Shown in pieces: positions 43,874 to 53,177 of a DNA stretch of 64,000 nucleotides. The stretch lies in NCBI GenBank assembly GCA_964244615.1, contig CAXTJP010000002.1, positions 24,895 to 88,894 of the forward strand. The letters are read 5' to 3'. Source of the DNA: BOG-908 sp964244615. Its GTDB lineage: Bacteria; Pseudomonadota; Alphaproteobacteria; Acetobacterales; Acetobacteraceae. Position 1 is the first letter of the stretch, and every line of letters begins with the position of its first letter. The notes under the pieces are model-generated. The model did not search any database. It was not told the origin of the DNA and saw nothing but the letters and a program-made list of their open reading frames with translations. The position numbers were made by a program, and so were the translations under genes.

Positions 43874-45178
43874 TCACGGGCTGGCCGTCAGGCGTTCCGG
43901 CACCGGCGCCCGCAGATCGGCGACGCGGGTGACGATGCCGTCCTCGCCGCGCTCCAGCCGCACGCAGCGCGCTCCTTTCTGTCGCGCCTCGATCAGCCCG
44001 TCGCTCACCATCTCCTCGATGGAGCGCACCAGGTCGCGCGCGCTCGCACCCTGGCCCAGCCGGTCCTGCTTCTGCATGATCTCCAGCAGCAGCATCGGGT
44101 CGATGCCGCCGGCTGCGATTTCCAGACCGTAGCTGCCGATCATCGCCTCGATCTCCAGGGCCGCCACCCGCGCGATGTCGAGCCCGGTCAGTGCCCGGAA
44201 CACGAAGATACGGTCGATGCGGTTCAGCACCTCCGGCGCGAACCCCGCGAGCTTGAGTGCGTCCACCGACGCCGACCGCATCGCGTCAGGGTCGGCTGCA
44301 TACCGCTCGGCAATCTCGGTCAACGCCTCGGTCGCGATGTTCGAGGTCAGCATGAAGATCGCCCGCGTGGTGGAAACCTGCGCGCCGGTCGAAGCCTCGG
44401 TCACATGGCCATCGTTCCAGGCGGTCAGAAACTTCTTGAACACGTCAGGGTGCGCCTTCTCGATCTCGTCGAGCAGCACCAGCGCGTCCGGGGTTTCCTT
44501 CAGACCGCCGGTCAGCTTGCCGAACGTGTCCGAGCCGACATAGCCCTTCGGCGATCCGAACAGCTGGGTGGCGGCGTGCGGCGAACTCATCTGCGTCATG
44601 TCGAAATGCAGCAGCTTTCGGTCGAGCGCTGCCGCCAGACGCTTGCTGAGGTAGGTCTTGCCGGTGCCGGGCGGCCCGGCTAGCAGAAAGATGCCGACCG
44701 GCTTGCCGCGCACCTGCAGGGCGAGGCGCCGGCGCAGCTGGCCGGCGATGTCCTCGCATACCTGGTCCTGGCCGATCACCTGGGCGCGCAGCGTCGCCGC
44801 CAGCGCCTGGGCGTCGATGACGGTGACCTTGTCCTGCTTGGCGAGCAGATCCTCGAGCACCGCGCGGTTGGTCAGCCGGGCCAGAACATCCATCATCCAC
44901 CCTCGTTGCCTGCGGTGTTTCCGCCCAATCGCCAGGGCGCGGCGAACGGCCAGGCTCTCACGCCGTTCAAAGGCGAGACCGCCCGCCGCTGCCGTCCAGC
45001 ACAGGGCGCTGCCCGCCACGTAGAGCGGCCCCAGGCGTGTCAGCCAGGACAGCATGACAGATAGCATGTGCACTGGCGACAGGTGCAGTTGCAGGATGAT
45101 CTGCACCGTGGCCAGCGTCAGGAAGGCCAGCATCATCACCGGCATCAGCCGCGTGGCGGCGGGGATCAGCCCCTTCAT
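43874..45178 (-). CDS. Membrane-anchored Clp-like AAA+ ATPase
   Basis: The 434-residue protein has two N-terminal membrane segments (about residues 11-31 and 50-68) followed by one ClpA/ClpB-D2-like AAA+ module: Walker A GPPGTGKT (168-175), pore-loop GYVG (212-215), Walker B LVLLDE (233-238) and arginine finger VLNRIDRIFVF. The pore loop suggests a threading unfoldase. I see no clear IGL/IGF tripeptide for docking ClpP. It overlaps the upstream gene by four bases and lies 19 before the downstream one. Single-ring membrane-tethered Clp proteins of this shape are not a standard named family to me. Confidence 0.85.
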   Translation of the reverse strand: MKGLIPAATRLMPVMMLAFLTLATVQIILQLHLSPVHMLSVMLSWLTRLGPLYVAGSALCWTAAAGGLAFERRESLAVRRALAIGRKHRRQRGWMMDVLARLTNRAVLEDLLAKQDKVTVIDAQALAATLRAQVIGQDQVCEDIAGQLRRRLALQVRGKPVGIFLLAGPPGTGKTYLSKRLAAALDRKLLHFDMTQMSSPHAATQLFGSPKGYVGSDTFGKLTGGLKETPDALVLLDEIEKAHPDVFKKFLTAWNDGHVTEASTGAQVSTTRAIFMLTSNIATEALTEIAERYAADPDAMRSASVDALKLAGFAPEVLNRIDRIFVFRALTGLDIARVAALEIEAMIGSYGLEIAAGGIDPMLLLEIMQKQDRLGQGASARDLVRSIEEMVSDGLIEARQKGARCVRLERGEDGIVTRVADLRAPVPERLTASP

Positions 45179-45798
45179 TGTGCGATCACCCCCACGTCCA
45201 GCTGCTGCCCCACCTGCAGGGTCGGGAACCGGACCGGGCCATCCAGGGTCAGCGCACCGATGGCGACCTCGCCGCCGCCGGCCGTGCGGAACAGGACCGA
45301 GCCCACCGGTCCGATCGGCAGCGTCACCACCACCGGCTGCCGGGTCAGCCGGACGAGGCTCGTATAGCCGCCCGCGCTGACCTGAACGCTCCGCGTGCCG
45401 GCGGCGTCGAGAGCATTCGCATCGACCGGTCCGGCATCGAACAGCGGCAGACGCGCCAGGCGGACCCGGCCCCGCTGCACGGCCGCTGCCAGCACGGCGG
45501 CCTCCTGGGGCGGCAGGCCCATGGAAGCGACCGCCGCCGCCGTTGCCGTCGACGGCAACAGGCCCAGCTCAACCAGTCCGCGTATCATGTCGCCATCGCC
45601 GGCCGCGCGATCGGTCAGCACGGTCGACGGTGCGGCCAGGGCCGGCATCACCGACGCGATGCGGTCGTTGAACCTGATCCAGCCGCCGGCCACCACCATC
45701 ACCGCCAGCACGCCCAACGCCGTCTGCCGCAGAGGGCCCGAACCGGTCGCCAGCGGCGCCTCGGGGTCGGGGGCGAGTGCCGGGTTCAGCCTGTCCAT
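45175..45798 (-). CDS. Membrane protein, first gene of the AAA+ operon
   Basis: This 207-residue protein has one hydrophobic segment (about residues 28-44, LGVLAVMVVAGGWI) and a C-terminal domain rich in beta strands (VDANALDAAGTRSVQVSAGGYTSLVRLTRQP ... LDVGVIAQ), probably periplasmic. A helical region (SMGLPPQEAAVLAAAVQRGRV) connects them. I do not recognise the family. Its stop overlaps the AAA+ start (ATGA), so the two are translationally coupled and likely form a complex. Confidence 0.7.
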   Translation of the reverse strand: MDRLNPALAPDPEAPLATGSGPLRQTALGVLAVMVVAGGWIRFNDRIASVMPALAAPSTVLTDRAAGDGDMIRGLVELGLLPSTATAAAVASMGLPPQEAAVLAAAVQRGRVRLARLPLFDAGPVDANALDAAGTRSVQVSAGGYTSLVRLTRQPVVVTLPIGPVGSVLFRTAGGGEVAIGALTLDGPVRFPTLQVGQQLDVGVIAQ

Positions 45799-45861
45799 GA
45801 CGCATCAGACCAGCCCGCCTACCGCAGCGCAACAGCCAAGGGTTGTTCCAGGCCTCGATTT

Positions 45862-45872
45862 TACACTGTGTA
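45862..45872. promoter_or_regulatory. Short palindrome in divergent spacer
   Basis: TACAC-T-GTGTA is a perfect palindrome in the 117-base gap between the divergent AAA+ operon and the DUF1289 gene, within a locally AT-rich stretch (TTTTACACTGTGTAGC). It could be an operator, but its short length allows chance occurrence. Confidence 0.3.
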
Positions 45873-45915
45873 GCGTTCGCCATAGCCTGGGCGTCCAGGC
45901 GACGAGGGAACGTGC

Positions 45916-46119
45916 ATGCCGCAAGCGTTGGCCTCGCCCTGCACGGGGCGCTGCAGCCTCGACGACACCGGCCGGCGATGCCTTATCTGCCTGCGCAGCC
46001 TGCGAGAGATTGCGGGCTGGACCGCGATGACGGATGAGGAACGCCAGGCCGTCGTTGCAGCGCTGCCTGGCCGCCTGCCGCTCGGCGGTGATCGCGATGA
46101 CAGCGAACACGAAAGCTGA
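45916..46119 (+). CDS. DUF1289 small cysteine-rich protein
   Basis: This 67-residue protein has the DUF1289 pattern: SPCTGRCSLDDTGRRCLIC with four cysteines near the N-terminus, then REIAGWTAMTDEERQAV. The cysteines could bind a metal. Function unknown; the family is widespread in proteobacteria. It is divergent from the AAA+ operon and 132 bases ahead of the alcohol dehydrogenase gene, with no obvious link to either. Confidence 0.88.
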   Translation: MPQALASPCTGRCSLDDTGRRCLICLRSLREIAGWTAMTDEERQAVVAALPGRLPLGGDRDDSEHES

Positions 46120-46251
46120 GGTAACGCCCTCGTCATTTGGCTAACTGCCACGCTGGACCGTTCAGTCCGGCGTAGTTGGTATGGCCATCTGGCCAACCAT
46201 CCGATTGAACCGCGACCGGGCGCTGCGCCCGTGCCGCCCGGAGTTGAACAC

Positions 46252-47424
46252 ATGAAAGCTTTGTGCTGGCACGGCAAAGGCGACATACGCTGCGATAGCG
46301 TACCCGACCCCAAGATCGAAGACGCGCGCGACGTCATCCTGAAAGTGTCCAGCTGTGCGATCTGCGGCTCGGATCTGCACCTGATGGATGGGCAGATGCC
46401 GACGATGGAAAGCGGCGACATTCTCGGCCACGAGTTCATGGGCGAAGTGGTCGAGGTCGGGTCGCCCGACCACAAGTATAAGAAGGGCGATCGCCTTCTG
46501 GTGCCGTTCAACATCAATTGCGGCGAGTGCCGGCAGTGCAAGCTGGGCAACTGGTCCTGCTGCACACGGTCCAACCGCAACGGTGCCATGGCCGCCAAGG
46601 TGTTCGGCTATCCCACTGCCGGCCTGTTCGGCTACTCGCACCTGACCGGCGGTTACGCCGGAGGCCAGGCGGAATACGTCCGCGTGCCGATGGCCGACGT
46701 GGCGCCGATGAAGGTGCCCGAGGGCATGACGGACGAGCAGGTGCTGTTCCTGTCCGACATCCTGCCGACCGGCTGGCAAGGTGCCGAGCATTGCGACATC
46801 ACCGGCGGCGACATCATCGCCGTCTGGGGTGCCGGACCGGTCGGTTTGTTCGCCATCAAGTCGGCGATCGTCATGGGCGCCGCGCGCGTCATCGCGATCG
46901 AGTCGGTAGCGGAACGCATCACCATGGCCCGCCAGGCCGGCGCCACCGACATCATCGACTTCACCAAGGAAGACGTGCTCGAGCGCATAAACGAAATCAC
47001 CAAGGGCGAGGGTGCGGACGCGGTGATCGACTGCGTCGGCATGGAGGCGCACGGCGCCCACGGACTGATGGGCGTGCTGAGCACGGTGCAGGAGACGCTG
47101 ACCAGCATGCAGCGTCCCTACGCGCTGGAGCAGATGGTGATCGCGGTGCGTCCGGGCGGCATCATCTCCGTGCCGGGTGTGTATGCCGGGCCGATCCCGT
47201 TCAACATGGCGGCCGTGGTGCAAAAAGGCCTGACGATCAAGACCGGGCAGACGCACGTCAAACGCTACCTGGCGCCACTGACCAAGCTGATCCAGGACGG
47301 CACCATCGACCCCACCTTCCTGATCACCAACCGCAGCACCGACCTTGCGGACGGCCCCGACCTGTACAAGACCTTTCGCGACAAGAAGGATGGCTGCGTG
47401 AAGGTCGTGTTCCACCTTTCCTGA
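46252..47424 (+). CDS. Zinc-dependent alcohol dehydrogenase (glutathione-independent formaldehyde dehydrogenase-like)
   Basis: The 390-residue MDR-family enzyme has the catalytic zinc site in SSCAICGSDLHLMDG and GHEFMGEV, the structural zinc cysteines CGECRQCKLGNWSCC, and the NAD-binding IAVWGAGPVGLFAIKSA. The insertion NRNGAMAAKVFGYPTAGLFGYSHL and the length fit the subgroup annotated as glutathione-independent formaldehyde or threonine-type dehydrogenases. A GGAG site precedes the ATG. It converges on the glycan operon. Confidence 0.9.
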   Translation: MKALCWHGKGDIRCDSVPDPKIEDARDVILKVSSCAICGSDLHLMDGQMPTMESGDILGHEFMGEVVEVGSPDHKYKKGDRLLVPFNINCGECRQCKLGNWSCCTRSNRNGAMAAKVFGYPTAGLFGYSHLTGGYAGGQAEYVRVPMADVAPMKVPEGMTDEQVLFLSDILPTGWQGAEHCDITGGDIIAVWGAGPVGLFAIKSAIVMGAARVIAIESVAERITMARQAGATDIIDFTKEDVLERINEITKGEGADAVIDCVGMEAHGAHGLMGVLSTVQETLTSMQRPYALEQMVIAVRPGGIISVPGVYAGPIPFNMAAVVQKGLTIKTGQTHVKRYLAPLTKLIQDGTIDPTFLITNRSTDLADGPDLYKTFRDKKDGCVKVVFHLS

Positions 47425-47491
47425 CGGCGGCCGCTTGTCGCCAACCTGCTAGGGCCGCGCGGCGTATCTCAGCAACCTGTCGCGCGTCCGC

Positions 47492-48580
47492 TTACGCGGT
47501 GATCGACGCCGCTGCCAGGCTGTCGATCAGATGCTCCAGCGTGCGGGCACGGTGCGACGCCGTGTGCGCGGCCAGCACCCGCGCCCGCGCGGCTTGTCCG
47601 ATCGCGCGTCGCCGGTCCTCGGGCCAATGCAGGCAGTCCAGCACCTGCGCGCTCGTCTCGGCAACCACGATCTCCCGCCCGATCGCCAGGAGATCGTGCA
47701 ATCCGGGCCAGTAATCCGAGATGATCGGCGTGGCGCATGCCGAGGCTTCGAACAGCCGCACGCTGGGACTATGGCCCGCCGCCACCATGTCGGCGCGCGT
47801 GACGTTCAGCGTCCAGGCCTGGCTGTTGTAGAACTCGGCGTGGTCCGCGGGCGGCAGGTGCTCGATCCGTTCGACGTTGTCCGGCCAGTCGATCGCGTCG
47901 GGATATTGCGGGCCGGCCACCACGAAGCGCAGTCCGGGCGCGGCGCGGGCCGGCACCAGCAGCAGACGTTCCAGCATCGGTTGCCGGTCCAGGCTGTAGG
48001 TCCCGAGGTAGCCGAGATGCCAGCGCAGCGCAGCCTGGCGTGAAGCGGGACGATACAGCGACGGATCGACCGCGCAAAACAACGCCCGTGCTGCCCGCGC
48101 GCCGTAGCGCTGTTCCAGAAGCCGCAGAGTGGGACCGCCGGTGAACGACAGGTAGAGGTCGTAGAGCGGGATCACCTGCGCGGAAATGTAGGTGGCCTCG
48201 CCGCGATCCAGCATGGCGAGCGTCACCGGCGTGTCGATGTCGTAGAAGCCGAGCAGCCGCGCCCAGGGCCGCACCAGCCGCGCCACCGACACGCCATCGA
48301 CCACGTAGGAACCGACGATGACGAGGTCGGCGCGCTCGATGTCGCGCCGGTAGGCGTGCAGGTCGGCCACGTCGTCGTAAAGCGCCAGCCGGCAGAAATC
48401 CGGGCTCGGCAGGTCGCGATGCGCGGCGTACCAGGGGCGGTCGCATTCGAGGAACAGGATGTCGTGCCCACGCTCCGCCAGGGCGCGCAGCAGGGCGCGA
48501 TAGGTGGTGGCGTGGCCGTTGCCCCAGGACGAACTCAGCGACAGGCCGATGACGACGATATGGGACCGTGCGCCGGTCAT
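47492..48580 (-). CDS. CgeB-like glycosyltransferase, copy A
   Basis: This 362-residue protein has the two-domain GT-B layout of the CgeB-type family: N-terminal IVVIGLSLSSSWGNGHATTYRALLRAL, a mid-protein YLGTYSLDRQ, and the C-terminal donor site VRLFEASACATPIISDYWPGLHDLL. It is the last of seven minus-strand genes; its ATG overlaps the stop of the gene before it (ATGA). It resembles the next two genes, suggesting duplication. Donor and acceptor are unknown. Confidence 0.85.
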   Translation of the reverse strand: MTGARSHIVVIGLSLSSSWGNGHATTYRALLRALAERGHDILFLECDRPWYAAHRDLPSPDFCRLALYDDVADLHAYRRDIERADLVIVGSYVVDGVSVARLVRPWARLLGFYDIDTPVTLAMLDRGEATYISAQVIPLYDLYLSFTGGPTLRLLEQRYGARAARALFCAVDPSLYRPASRQAALRWHLGYLGTYSLDRQPMLERLLLVPARAAPGLRFVVAGPQYPDAIDWPDNVERIEHLPPADHAEFYNSQAWTLNVTRADMVAAGHSPSVRLFEASACATPIISDYWPGLHDLLAIGREIVVAETSAQVLDCLHWPEDRRRAIGQAARARVLAAHTASHRARTLEHLIDSLAAASITA

Positions 48581-49671
48581 GCCGCAGCGCTTTCCCGCTT
48601 GTGCGCCCAGGCTTCGGTCAGCAAGGCGTGCACCTGCACGGCACGTTGCGCGTAGCTGTGCTCCGCCAGGCACCGGGCCCGAGCGGCACGTCCGATCGCG
48701 CGAGCGCGCGACGGCGTGAGGGACGCGAGGTGTTCGGCCACGTCCTGGCCGTCGCGTGCCACAAGAACCTCGGTGTCCGGTTGCAGGAACAGTTCGATGC
48801 CGTCCCACGCATCGGTGATCAGGCAGGCCGCCGCGCCGGCCGCCTCGAACACGCGGGTGGCCGGCGAGAAACCGACCTCCGCCATGCTGTCGCGGGCGAC
48901 GTTGAGCACGGCCAGTGCCGAACAGTTCAGGGCGTTATGCTGCCCTGTCGGCACGTGGCCGATCCTGGATACGTTGGCCGACATCGGCTTGTCGTCCCAG
49001 CCCAAGCCGCCCAGGAGAAACCGTAGCGCCGGACTGGACGCAGCGGGTTCGAGGAAGAAGGTCTGCACGCGCGCTTCCCGGTCCGGCAGGCGGTTCGCCA
49101 GGAAGCCGAGATCGGCACCGAAGGACGGGTTGGGCGCCACCGGAAAATGCGTCGCCGGATCCAGGCCGTTATAGATCGGCACGCATCGCCGTGCCCCCAG
49201 CGCCGTGTAGGCCTGTACAACCGGCGGACCGCCGCCATAGGTCAGCACCAGGTCGAGTTGCCGCAGGGCGCGGCGCAGGACGTGCTCGGGCTCGGCGCGC
49301 AGCACCGCGAGCGTCGCCGGCGCGTCCACGTCCCAGAACACGAGCAGCGCGTCGTGGGCTGCGTGTTGCAGCACACCCGCCAGAAGTTCGTCGTCGTAGA
49401 CGCCGACGCCGCTGGCCTTGACCACGATGTCCGCCTCGGCCGCCCGCGGCAGAACCGCGCGCAGCCCGGCCTCGGTCGCGGGGTAGACGACGACCCTCGC
49501 CCAGCCGGGCGGTTCGATGTCGCGATGCGACTGGCGGTCGAAGGCGTCCGGCTCGAAGAAGGTGATCTCGTGGCCATAGGCCGCCAGCGCCTGCAACAGG
49601 CCGCGATAGTAGGTGGCCGCACCGTTCCAGTAGGAGGAGAGCAGGCTCGATCCATAGAACGCGATGCGCAT
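48577..49671 (-). CDS. CgeB-like glycosyltransferase, copy B
   Basis: This 364-residue protein is built as copy A: MRIAFYGSSLLSSYWNGAATYYRGL at the N-terminus, YNGLDPATHFPV and LGFLANRLPDREAR in the middle, and the donor site TRVFEAAGAAACLITDAWDGIELFL near the end. It shares an ATG/TGA overlap with each neighbour (TGATG upstream, ATGA downstream), so translation of the three transferases is coupled. Confidence 0.85.
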   Translation of the reverse strand: MRIAFYGSSLLSSYWNGAATYYRGLLQALAAYGHEITFFEPDAFDRQSHRDIEPPGWARVVVYPATEAGLRAVLPRAAEADIVVKASGVGVYDDELLAGVLQHAAHDALLVFWDVDAPATLAVLRAEPEHVLRRALRQLDLVLTYGGGPPVVQAYTALGARRCVPIYNGLDPATHFPVAPNPSFGADLGFLANRLPDREARVQTFFLEPAASSPALRFLLGGLGWDDKPMSANVSRIGHVPTGQHNALNCSALAVLNVARDSMAEVGFSPATRVFEAAGAAACLITDAWDGIELFLQPDTEVLVARDGQDVAEHLASLTPSRARAIGRAARARCLAEHSYAQRAVQVHALLTEAWAHKRESAAA

Positions 49672-50771
49672 CAGGCAGCGACACGCTGCGCGTGGAGCCG
49701 TGCCACGATGCCAAGCAGTTCGGCCGCGCGTACCTCGCAGCTGTGGCGCGAGCGGATGCGGTCCAGCCCGGAGCGGGCGAGGGCGCCGGCGAGATCGGCA
49801 TCGTTCGACACCGCCCGCATATGGGCCTCCATCGCCTCGCCGGTCTCGGCGACCAGGTAGTCGAGCCCCGGACGGAACAGCGCCTCGCTGTCGTTCCAGG
49901 GTGCACAGATCAGCGGGAGTCCGCAGGCGAGCGACTCGAAGACACGGATGGTCGGGATGCCGGGCAGCATCCTGGTGTAGTAGCGCCGCGGCACGTGCAC
50001 GGTGAAACGATGCCCGGCGAACAGCGCCGGCACGTCGGCGTTGGCGACCCAGCCGTGGAACCGTGCGCCGTAACGGTGCAGCATCGCCAGCGCGTCTTCG
50101 GGGTAGCGGACGCCGCGCACGTCCAGCGCCACGCCGGCATGCTGCGCCGGCGCCAGCAGGAAGGTCTCGATTTCCGCGGTGCGCTCGCCATCACCCCAGT
50201 TGCCGACCCACACCGCGCCCTCGCGCGCGACCGGTTCGGCTGGTGGATGAAACAGGGCGGTATCCGCGGCCTCGTGCCAGACAAAGACACGGTTCTGCCA
50301 TCCCCAGTCCTCGTACACGCGCGAGAGCGTCGCGCCGAAGGCCAGCACGCCGTCGTAATCCGAAAGGTCGAAGCGGCGTATGGCGTCCGGGTCGCTGACG
50401 GCACGGTGATGCGTGTCGTGGAACAGCAGGGTGAAGCGCCCCTGCCGGCGTAGCGCGCCGACCTGCCGCACCATGTCAGGGTCGTTCCATTCGTGCACGA
50501 TCACCAGGTCGGCGCCGTCAACGGCGCGCTCGAGCGAGGCGATATCGGTGTAGCTGTGCGCGATGAGCCCCGCAAACCGGAGTCGGAACGTTTCGACGGC
50601 CTGCTCGCCCTGGCACGCCACCAGGTTCTGGCGGCTCCAGCCATTCGCCGGCTCGTAAGCGATGGCGTCGTGACCTGCGGCGCGCAAGGCACGCAGCAGG
50701 CCGCGCTGGAAATGCGCGTTGCCGTGGTTCCAACAGGAGGCGAGCGAATGAGTGAAATAGACGATGCGCAT
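49671..50771 (-). CDS. CgeB-like glycosyltransferase, copy C
   Basis: This 366-residue protein is the third related transferase: MRIVYFTHSLASCWNHGNAHFQRGLLRAL, the mid segment VWVGNWGDGERTAEIE and the donor site IRVFESLACGLPLICAPWNDSEALF. I start at the ATG at 50771; the frame continues upstream inside the next gene but without homology. It lies 16 bases after the GT4 gene and shares one base with copy B. Confidence 0.86.
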   Translation of the reverse strand: MRIVYFTHSLASCWNHGNAHFQRGLLRALRAAGHDAIAYEPANGWSRQNLVACQGEQAVETFRLRFAGLIAHSYTDIASLERAVDGADLVIVHEWNDPDMVRQVGALRRQGRFTLLFHDTHHRAVSDPDAIRRFDLSDYDGVLAFGATLSRVYEDWGWQNRVFVWHEAADTALFHPPAEPVAREGAVWVGNWGDGERTAEIETFLLAPAQHAGVALDVRGVRYPEDALAMLHRYGARFHGWVANADVPALFAGHRFTVHVPRRYYTRMLPGIPTIRVFESLACGLPLICAPWNDSEALFRPGLDYLVAETGEAMEAHMRAVSNDADLAGALARSGLDRIRSRHSCEVRAAELLGIVARLHAQRVAA

Positions 50772-50787
50772 GGCGGTCGGCGCCTCC

Positions 50788-51888
50788 TCAGGCCGCACGA
50801 GATCTGCGCGCGCCGATCCCGTCATGGATCGCAACCGTTGCCGACACCATCCCGGCCTGGGTGTAGCGCCGCGCACGCTCGCGCGCTGCCAGGCCGAGCT
50901 GCACTCGCCGCGCCTTGTCCTGTGCCAACCCGTCGAGGGCGGTGGCCCAGGCTTGCGCGTCCTGCGCAGCCACGAAAGTCGCGGCGCCGTCCCACAACTC
51001 GCGAAACGTCGGAATGTCCGAGAGTACCAGAGGCGTCGCGAGTAGCGCCGCCTCGAGCACGGCTAGCCCGAACGGTTCATAGCGCGCGGGAGACGCGAAG
51101 ATGCAGGCCGACGCCATGGCCGCGCGCGTCGCGTCGGCCGACAGGGTACCCAACGGCTCAATGTGATCGAAACGAACGGCGCTTCCGACCGGCGTGCAGA
51201 GCGCACCGGCCGCGCGCACTGCCACCCGCATGCGGGCAGCCGCCGCGTCCAGCACGGCCACGTTCTTCGCTTCGTCCCAGAGCCTGCCCGCGGTGAACAC
51301 GTATCCCGCCCGATCCAGGGCCGAACCCGTCGCGTCCGGCAGGCCGTTGTAGACGACCGTGACCGGCCGCCCAAGGTCGTAGACGCGCGCCAGCGCCTGT
51401 GCGAAGGCCGCACTCGGCGCGATGGCAGCGTCGACACGAAGAAGACCTTGCCGCGTCGCCTCGGCGTGCCAGGCGATGGCCGCCGGCGCCGCGCCGCCGT
51501 GGACCGCGTCCCACCAGGTGGCCATGCAGGAATGCGCCACCGCCACCACGGGCTGCGGCCAGCCGTTGGCGGCCAGGGCCGGGGCGTGCAGGTGCGTGGC
51601 TGCAGCACCGCTCCGCCGCGCAAGCCGGGCGAGATCCTGGATGAGCCGGTCGAGCTCGGCCCGGCTTTTCAGAAGCCATTCCAGCGCCAGTCCTGTCTGG
51701 AGCAGGCGACAGCCCGGGATAGCATCGGCCTCGGCGCGCTGCGCTGCATCGGCGGCGGGCCCCAGAACGGCGAGCGTGCAGCCGCGACCCTCATCCGCCA
51801 GTCCGCGCGCCAGCGCCAGGCTGTAGCGCCAGACGCCGCCCACAGCATCGGTGGTGATGAAGAGCGTGGTCTTTGCCTGTGGCGTCAT
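50788..51888 (-). CDS. Glycosyltransferase family 4-like protein
   Basis: The 366-residue protein is a GT-B glycosyltransferase: N-terminal TDAVGGVWRYSLALARGLAD, the acceptor-side HSCMATWWDAVHGG, VYNGLPD in the linker, and the GT4 donor motif SPARYEPFGLAVLEAALLATPLVLSD, whose two glutamates bind the nucleotide sugar. It starts at the ATG at 51888, overlapping the radical SAM stop. It is probably one step of the same glycan or glycoconjugate. Confidence 0.9.
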   Translation of the reverse strand: MTPQAKTTLFITTDAVGGVWRYSLALARGLADEGRGCTLAVLGPAADAAQRAEADAIPGCRLLQTGLALEWLLKSRAELDRLIQDLARLARRSGAAATHLHAPALAANGWPQPVVAVAHSCMATWWDAVHGGAAPAAIAWHAEATRQGLLRVDAAIAPSAAFAQALARVYDLGRPVTVVYNGLPDATGSALDRAGYVFTAGRLWDEAKNVAVLDAAAARMRVAVRAAGALCTPVGSAVRFDHIEPLGTLSADATRAAMASACIFASPARYEPFGLAVLEAALLATPLVLSDIPTFRELWDGAATFVAAQDAQAWATALDGLAQDKARRVQLGLAARERARRYTQAGMVSATVAIHDGIGARRSRAA

Positions 51889-53177
51889 GCCGCCTGGCAA
51901 TCGGCTTCCAGCACCGAGAGGCCGAGCGGCCTTGCATCCTGGATGTCCGAAAAGCTGGTGAACTGGCCGAGGTAGTGATCGAGCGCGCGTTCCCAGGCGT
52001 CGTCGTCCGGCAGGCCCCAGCGTTGCCGATACTCCGGGCTGCCGGGATACGGGAACATCGGCACCGGATCGTTGGCCCAGACCCCGCCATCCTGCAGGCG
52101 GGCACGCCAGGCCTGGATGTCGTCCGCGTCGTCGCCTGCCGTCTCGATCAGGTTGGCCTGCACGAACGGCACGTGCCGGCGCGCCAGCAGCAGGCGATCG
52201 GTCAGGTCGTCGGTGGTCATGCGACACAATTTGTCCAGCGCCGCCCTGCCGTCCACCGTCAGGCTTTCCACGCCCGCCTCGATCGAAACGCAACCGGCCC
52301 GGCCGAGCAGTTCCAGCAGTGGCGGCTTCCACAGGTCGATCCGAGTCTGCATGCCGAACTGCACGTGCCGCTCCGCCAGCGCCTCCAGCAAGGCCGGCTG
52401 CGGCAGGAAGATCTCGTCGATGAAATACAGGTAGCCGACACCCTGCGCACACAGCGCGTCGACCTCGTCCAGCACGATCGACAGGTCGCGGCGACGATAC
52501 CCGTCACGGAAGTCGATCTTCGCGCAAAACGTGCAGTGGTAGGGACAGCCGCGCGACGCCTCCACCTCCGCACCGGCGCCCGCCGGCTCCGAGTCGAAGC
52601 GGTGATGGTGGTGACGGTGGCGCGACACCCATCGGTCGGGCCAGCGCAGCGCCGGCAGGTCGGTGAAGCGCGTCGCCTGCACGGCACCGGTCAGCCGTAA
52701 TTCGCCGCCGACGAGGGTTGCGGACCCGGGAACGTCCGTGCGCGGCCAGGCATCGGCCAGCGCCGTCACCGCTTCCTCGCACTCGCCGCGTATCACCACG
52801 TCGGCGCCGAGCTTGCGCAACGTGGCCCGCGGCGTGGAAGACCCGTGCGGGCCGACAGCGACGATCCGGCCGCCGCGTCCGTCCAGCGCCGTCACCATCT
52901 CCCGCGGCACCCGCAGCTCGGGCGGCGCGCAGCGCCAGAACAGGTAGCTTGGCGCGGTCGGAACGACGGTCATGCCGGGACGAAACCCGGCGATCTCGTC
53001 GGCCAGATCCTGCACGCCGGTCGCGTTCAGGTGGCCATCCAGCAGCAGCACCTGATGACCTGCGCGCTCGAGCAAAAGCTTGCAGGCGCCGAGTTCAATC
53101 GGCAGGTGCGGCTCCCGGCAGCCGAAATAGATGCTGTTCTCGAAATGCCAGGGCGGGTTGACGAGTGCGACCCTCAC
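51885..53177 (-). CDS. B12-binding-domain radical SAM protein
   Basis: This 430-residue enzyme has an N-terminal cobalamin-binding-like domain (about 1-150: VNPPWHFENSIYFG, LLLDGHLNATGV) and a radical SAM barrel with the cluster motif CPYHCTFC (about residue 215), then YLYFIDEIFL, SIEAGVES and the end NDPVPMFPYPGSPEY. Such enzymes methylate or rearrange unactivated carbons; the substrate here is probably the glycan or its carrier. The start is GTG, overlapping the stop of the fused epimerase gene (GTGA). Confidence 0.9.
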   Translation of the reverse strand: MRVALVNPPWHFENSIYFGCREPHLPIELGACKLLLERAGHQVLLLDGHLNATGVQDLADEIAGFRPGMTVVPTAPSYLFWRCAPPELRVPREMVTALDGRGGRIVAVGPHGSSTPRATLRKLGADVVIRGECEEAVTALADAWPRTDVPGSATLVGGELRLTGAVQATRFTDLPALRWPDRWVSRHRHHHHRFDSEPAGAGAEVEASRGCPYHCTFCAKIDFRDGYRRRDLSIVLDEVDALCAQGVGYLYFIDEIFLPQPALLEALAERHVQFGMQTRIDLWKPPLLELLGRAGCVSIEAGVESLTVDGRAALDKLCRMTTDDLTDRLLLARRHVPFVQANLIETAGDDADDIQAWRARLQDGGVWANDPVPMFPYPGSPEYRQRWGLPDDDAWERALDHYLGQFTSFSDIQDARPLGLSVLEADCQAA

